This document shows, piece after piece, positions 59,960-64,000 of a DNA stretch of 64,000 bases. The notes beneath the pieces were generated by a model. It searched no databases, was not told the origin of the DNA, and saw only the letters and a program-made list of their open reading frames with translations. A program made the translations under genes and the position numbers. The DNA lies in the NCBI RefSeq assembly GCF_026230105.1, contig NC_079482.1, positions 3,224,001-3,288,000 on the forward strand, written 5' to 3'. The stretch comes from Diorhabda sublineata (taxonomy: Eukaryota; Arthropoda; Insecta; Coleoptera; Chrysomelidae). The number at the start of each line of letters is the position of its first letter. Positions within the stretch are counted from its first letter, which is position 1.

Positions 59960-60990
59960 TAAACTTGTTTTATAATTATTAGTGCCTTCTTTGTTGAAAA
60001 TACATTTGTAGTATTCTGTAGTATTAATTATATAATTGCAGTTATAACAATTGAAGAAGTTTCCACTGAGTAAGACCCTCTGTTTCCAGAAATTTATAGT
60101 AATTTAGAATAAAATTAATCATTTATCGTGATAATGATCAGATCACAATGATAAGGAAACCAGATTTAGTAAAAAAAGAAACGGATTTTTTTATTTTCTT
60201 ATCAAACATGCTGTTTTAAGCTATTTTTTATTTCAACTGGAGGGTTTGTTTTCTTCATTATTTCTAGAAAAAAATATTAGCAAACACTTCGGGACATTTC
60301 TACCGGCAAATACCATAAAAAATTTTTTTTTTTCCTCATCTCTTTCGGTTGTTTGTACAAAACTGAATATAGTTTACTTAAAAGCTTATCGCGCCACATT
60401 TTATTTCGACGTCTGAGGACGACATTAAACAGCATCTCGTACGAATCAGGTGTTAAGCTCGAGAAAAGGTAAAGCTGAGACGTAATCCGTTCAAATGGCT
60501 TTTAGAAACGAAATTTTTTTCTCGAATCCACCGCTCGAGATCCCGAATATTGAGGATAAATATATAGCAGACCAAATGAATTTTTAATGTGTTTGCCATC
60601 TACGTTTATTACTTTATACACTTCGAAATATTGGATGTACCAATCACCAAAGTGTAGGTTTGAGAAAAGACGCGAACGTGCGCGGCGGGCCGTAAATTCA
60701 ACATGCATATACATATATCCGGTAAAAGTAGTAAAATGTACTGTTATCTATATTTGTACCGTTTATACGGATATTCAGGCTTAATTTATTACGACACTTG
60801 TTGCCTTTCTACCATAGTATATCATATAAATTTCCTTTATACATTTTATATGAAACGACGAATCCTAGTATGGATATGAATAAACTCAATTTTGGCATCA
60901 ATTTGTAAAAGTCGATGTAGATTCAAGCATTTTATTGTAAGTAATCTTATTTAATCAATGAACCGAGATACAACGAGCAACAAAAGAAGA
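59960..60990. other. Intronic sequence, nothing recognised
   Basis: No repeat or coding similarity was seen. Small frames around 60502-60784 on both strands are mutual shadows with no recognisable content. Confidence 0.45.
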
Positions 60991-61149
60991 TATGACGGAG
61001 CAAGAAACGAGAAGAAACACATGGAGGAAAAAGTGGAAGCATTAGAAGAAAAAGAACTGAAAAATATTCACCAGGAGGCGAGAAAAGCATTCATAGTAGA
61101 CCAGCAGTTAAGTTTCAAAAGGTGGGCTCCAAATTGAAGGATTTGCAGA

Positions 61150-61430
61150 CTTTTGAGACGTTTCGGCGAGAAAAATGAGAAACAAACAAAGACCTATCCA
61201 TAACCAAGAAGTTAATGAACATCAAGCGTGCTTTAGGAGCTCGATGGACCAAATTTTTACCTCAAAAACAATATAGAGCAATATCAAAACCAAAATCTAG
61301 ACTACGTCTGCTGTAAATAGATTATAAACAAGCTTAGGATACAATAGAGAGGACAAAGCTTTAGAATTCTTAGGTTCTTCAAGAAAACTAAGAAGAAAGA
61401 GACAAATGGAAGCGAAGCGAATGAAAAGAA
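61150..61430 (+). pseudogene. LINE reverse transcriptase relic, 5' half
   Basis: The + strand reads NEHQACFRSSMDQIFTSKTI, stop, SNIKTKI, then after a frame change LRLL, stop, IDYKQA, stop, DTIER, and DKALEFLGSSRKLRR. This follows the insect LINE order 'EYQAGFR.GRST.DQIFTLRQI', 'LHLLFIDYKQAYDSI.R' (reverse-transcriptase motif A, with the catalytic Asp kept in IDYKQA) and 'L...L..LGIP.KL.RL'. Stops at three conserved positions show it is dead. The lysine- and glutamate-rich frame just upstream (61000-61130) may be more of the same element. Confidence 0.82.
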
Positions 61431-61699
61431 GAAGACGCACATTGAGAAGGGAAGAGGATAGATGAGGTAGTATAGATTAAAAAGGAATGGAAACAACTAA
61501 GAAGAAGAAATAACATGGGAGGTACGGTGTAGAGAGTAGAGGAGGAAGATCAAAACAGAGCTCAATCAGTTTGATTTTACTCAATTTTGAAATATATATC
61601 TTGTAAATTTTTTCATTGTTCAAAATCTAACATTTATATGCATGTTTTATGTTTTTAAATCATTTTTCAGCCCTTCTAGTAATCACCCCTTAATCTTAA

Positions 61700-61795
61700 T
61701 TCATTATTTGTATCTCTGTAAACCTGTTTGTAAAATTTCAACCCTCATTGAAAAAATTGGTTCCAAGAAACTTCAAGAAACTTCAATCATTTAAC
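61700..61795 (+). repeat. Dispersed repeat U, copy 1
   Basis: cattatttgtatctctg, gtttcaaccct-like text, 'cattgaaaaaattg' and 'ccaagaaacttcaatcattt' occur here and again at 62253-62360 in the same order. The 'caaccctt...accacccc' part is also found in diverged form at 7245-7570. Confidence 0.8.
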
Positions 61796-62252
61796 CCTTA
61801 ACTATAGTGCTGAAAAATGTTTACGTTTGTATAGTCGTGGGTCCATGTATTTTAAAATGGCCACAAAATCAAATTTTACATATTTTTTAAGGTTATTTTG
61901 AATAAAACTAATATTTTGTTTTACAAGGAATCTATATTTATCAAAATCAACAGTAGGAACTTTAATTTCTTACTTTAATGGCACCTACAAAATCAGTCGT
62001 TTTTTCTTACCATCAGAATAAGCTGGCTTACAAAAATCTAAATAAAAACAAAATAAAATAAGTTTCACAGTTTGTCTTTCTTTCTCCTTACTAAATAAAG
62101 TATCTTTTTTCATAAAACAAACAAAAAAATATTCAAACTTTTTTTTTTGGAAGGAAACTAATAAGAAAGAACACAAAATATATATTTTGCAACGTTTATA
62201 CGCATGATTTATAATTTTAATTATTTTTTTTATGCATCTTAAATATAAAATC
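61796..62252. other. AT-rich sequence between repeat U copies
   Basis: A 96-codon minus-strand frame at 61985-62275 is Lys/Phe/Tyr-rich low-complexity sequence with no recognisable product. Confidence 0.4.
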
Positions 62253-62360
62253 ATTATTTGTATCTCTGAAAACATGTTTATGAAGTTTCAACCCTTAAAA
62301 ACCACCCCCATGAAGGTGAATCATTGAAAAAATTGAGTCCAAGAAACTTCAATCATTTGA
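62253..62360 (+). repeat. Dispersed repeat U, copy 2
   Basis: Second copy of the text at 61700-61795, with an extra 'aaaaaccacccccatgaagg' segment missing from copy 1. Confidence 0.8.
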
Positions 62361-62918
62361 ATAATAGATTACTGAATTGAAATCTGATTTACTGGATATT
62401 AGAATAGCTATTTTTTTATTAGGAAATTATCCACATACATACTACAAAGCCTCACCATGTTTTCAAGCAGATGTTCAAAATTCCTTTCACTTTTTCTGTC
62501 TCTAGAATACATACAAACACACACCCTTCTGTTAGCATGTACCTATCGACAAGTCTACTTTATATAACAAATTTTGCTTTGGTCCCCCTATCCCTCTATC
62601 GATTCCCGGGGCTATTTTAAATAAAATAATTTCCACCCCGGGATAGTACACCAGAGTAATAGCGCAAATTGACACTATATCTTTCTTATTTCCACTAACT
62701 ACTCATAAATTTTCATGGAAATAGATATGTAGGAAATCGGGGGTAAAACCATCAGCTAAAAAATGAAATGAATGAAGGGAAAATTCTGTTCTTTTGTTAG
62801 GTGGAAAACTTTCGGACAACCATCGTATACTGAGAAACAAAATTGTGTCATTTTTTCTTGCTGGGGCACTGAGGATGCTGACTATTTATAGCTAACCCAT
62901 TAACTATTTTCCTTTCAG
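62361..62918. other. Intronic sequence, nothing recognised
   Basis: Contains a short imperfect inverted pair around 62604 and 62635 (ttcccggggc and ccccggga). No other feature was seen. Confidence 0.4.
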
Positions 62919-62919
62919 T

Positions 62920-63080
62920 TCAAGTCAAGATATTCTAGCTGCCACAAATTTTCCATTTCATCTGCCACCAGGTATAATCTTTCCGACATATGAGACTCCT
63001 TTAAATATTTTTAGATTGTATTTACTTGATGAAGAAATATTTTTGCCTGTCTTGGCCCCTGAAGATTATACCAATCACTA
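62920..63080 (+). pseudogene. Possible piggyBac transposase N-terminal fragment
   Basis: An open frame of about 50 codons reads DILAATNFPFHLPPGIIFPT, YETPLNIFRLYLLDEEIFLP and VLAPEDYTNH before TAA. It resembles the start of the piggyBac transposase domain ('F....G....P....SPLE.F.LF..DE.L..IV..TN.YA'). No catalytic part follows. The stretch is flanked by chance splice-like signals but does not fit Lar phase. Confidence 0.5.
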
Positions 63081-64000
63081 ACTCTACATACAAAGTCTAG
63101 TAATTCTACTCCAGAATGTTCCAAAACCCATTGGAGGGTGAATATCAACACTTAGATGAAGAATAAGATTTATCCTGACTTTTTAGACATCTAATGTAAC
63201 ACGCGAAGTAATATACTCACTCAAAAACATCATCAAGAAATTGAAATGTCTTAATTTACATGAGAAATAATGAAAATTCCAATGCAAATTGGAACGCTTT
63301 CCTCCATATTCTTCTAGAAACAATAAACTCATCTAATTTTAAAGTCCGTGTTGACGAAGAACTCCACCCTTCTGTCAAATTAAATATATAGGATTATTTT
63401 CAACCATAATTCAAATATTTCGCTAATGCAAATTTGGTAAGGGTGCGAAATATATCTTCAACGTTTCACTTTATCGCCCAGAATATCAAAGTTTCGGATA
63501 CTTCCATTATAAAAGCGTAACTTTTTCATTCCATTGCCGTAGACTTTTTATTAATTCATATATCTGAGACAATGCAGGTTTCAGAAACTTATAATGAGAT
63601 ATTCCCACTTTGAACTGAGAAAAATCTAGTTTCTTAAGGATTATTATTAGGTTAGTAGCCCTTTAAAACACCCAAAATAGTTTTTCGCTCCAAATTTAGT
63701 CGTCAAACCTCGATATTGATATTACAGATAATAAAATATTCCGGAATGGCTTGCGGTGAGTTGGGAATCATACCAAAACGTTTTGGTTTTAGTACATTTG
63801 TTAAGAAAGAGTCACGTTGTACTGAGTAGAACCGAAAATGCTATTCCTCGTTTCCTTTGTGTTGAATTGGTGCCAAGTCCATGACCAAAATTGGTTTTCG
63901 TTATCTAAAAAGCATGCTTAACACCTTTTATTGCGTGTGCAATGGAAACAAGAACCAAAACACTAACAACGAAAACTATAATGAAGTCGACTGAAATGAA
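63081..64000. other. Intronic sequence to the window edge, nothing recognised
   Basis: No repeat, exon or coding similarity was seen. Confidence 0.5.

Noticed and set aside
62919..62971. A 53-nt Lar micro-exon bounded by tttcag and GTATAAT
   Set aside because: The Lar exon at 6969 leaves in phase 1. Read in that phase this candidate has a TAG. The open frame continues past the supposed donor and looks like a piggyBac fragment.
6970..64000. Further Lar exons (second Ig domain, fibronectin repeats)
   Set aside because: I looked for the expected Ig and FN3 motifs in the open frames and saw none; a short exon could still be missed by eye.

Overview
The window is eukaryotic, almost certainly insect, nuclear DNA. 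It is AT-rich, non-coding at gene density, and crowded with decayed Tc1/mariner, LINE, copia, Helitron, Crypton and Penelope-like fragments plus long satellite arrays. No bacterial-style genes, operons, ribosome binding sites or CRISPR arrays are present. A beetle is my best guess for the host because of the repeat load and LINE types, but that is weak inference.

The only convincing host coding sequence is one 162-nt exon on the + strand at 6808-6969. It has an AG acceptor and a GTAAGT donor. It encodes the C-terminal half of an immunoglobulin domain matching the LAR-type receptor tyrosine phosphatase (Lar). The rest of the window is therefore read as two Lar introns: at least 6.8 kb upstream and at least 57 kb downstream. 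I could not find another Lar exon.

Eight tandem arrays cover roughly a third of the window: 179 bp x7 (1-1252), ~71 bp x~7 (1885-2400), 170 bp x~14 (4040-6535), 193 bp x19 (17414-21115), 347 bp x4 (32126-33525), 639 bp x5 (37130-40365), 181 bp x31 (43307-48945) and 112 bp x~23 (50627-53168). The 347-bp and 639-bp families share a core and are one satellite family in two forms. The 193-bp array carries a ten-monomer higher-order repeat of 1928 bp. The 181-bp array carries 3-mer and 6-mer higher-order blocks.

Between the arrays lie relics of mobile elements: a Tc1-like transposase (10.1 kb); mariner transposases (21.4, 31.9, 41.9, 54.8, 57.9 and 59.2 kb); non-LTR retrotransposon pieces (10.6, 11.1, 21.7, 53.5, 53.8 and 61.2 kb); a Penelope-like GIY-YIG domain (13.95 kb); an internally deleted copia element (29.4-30.3 kb); a Crypton tyrosine recombinase (30.9-31.3 kb); a Helitron end and helicase tail inserted beside a mariner relic (55.3-56.1 kb); and a possible piggyBac fragment (62.9 kb). 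All carry stops or frameshifts and look dead.

The most interesting observation is that the 112-bp satellite, read on the minus strand, encodes the C-terminal signature of a LINE protein (RRRGRP..T.KEGI). It lies directly downstream, in the same orientation, of a LINE reverse-transcriptase fragment. This suggests a satellite born in place from the 3' coding end of a retrotransposon.
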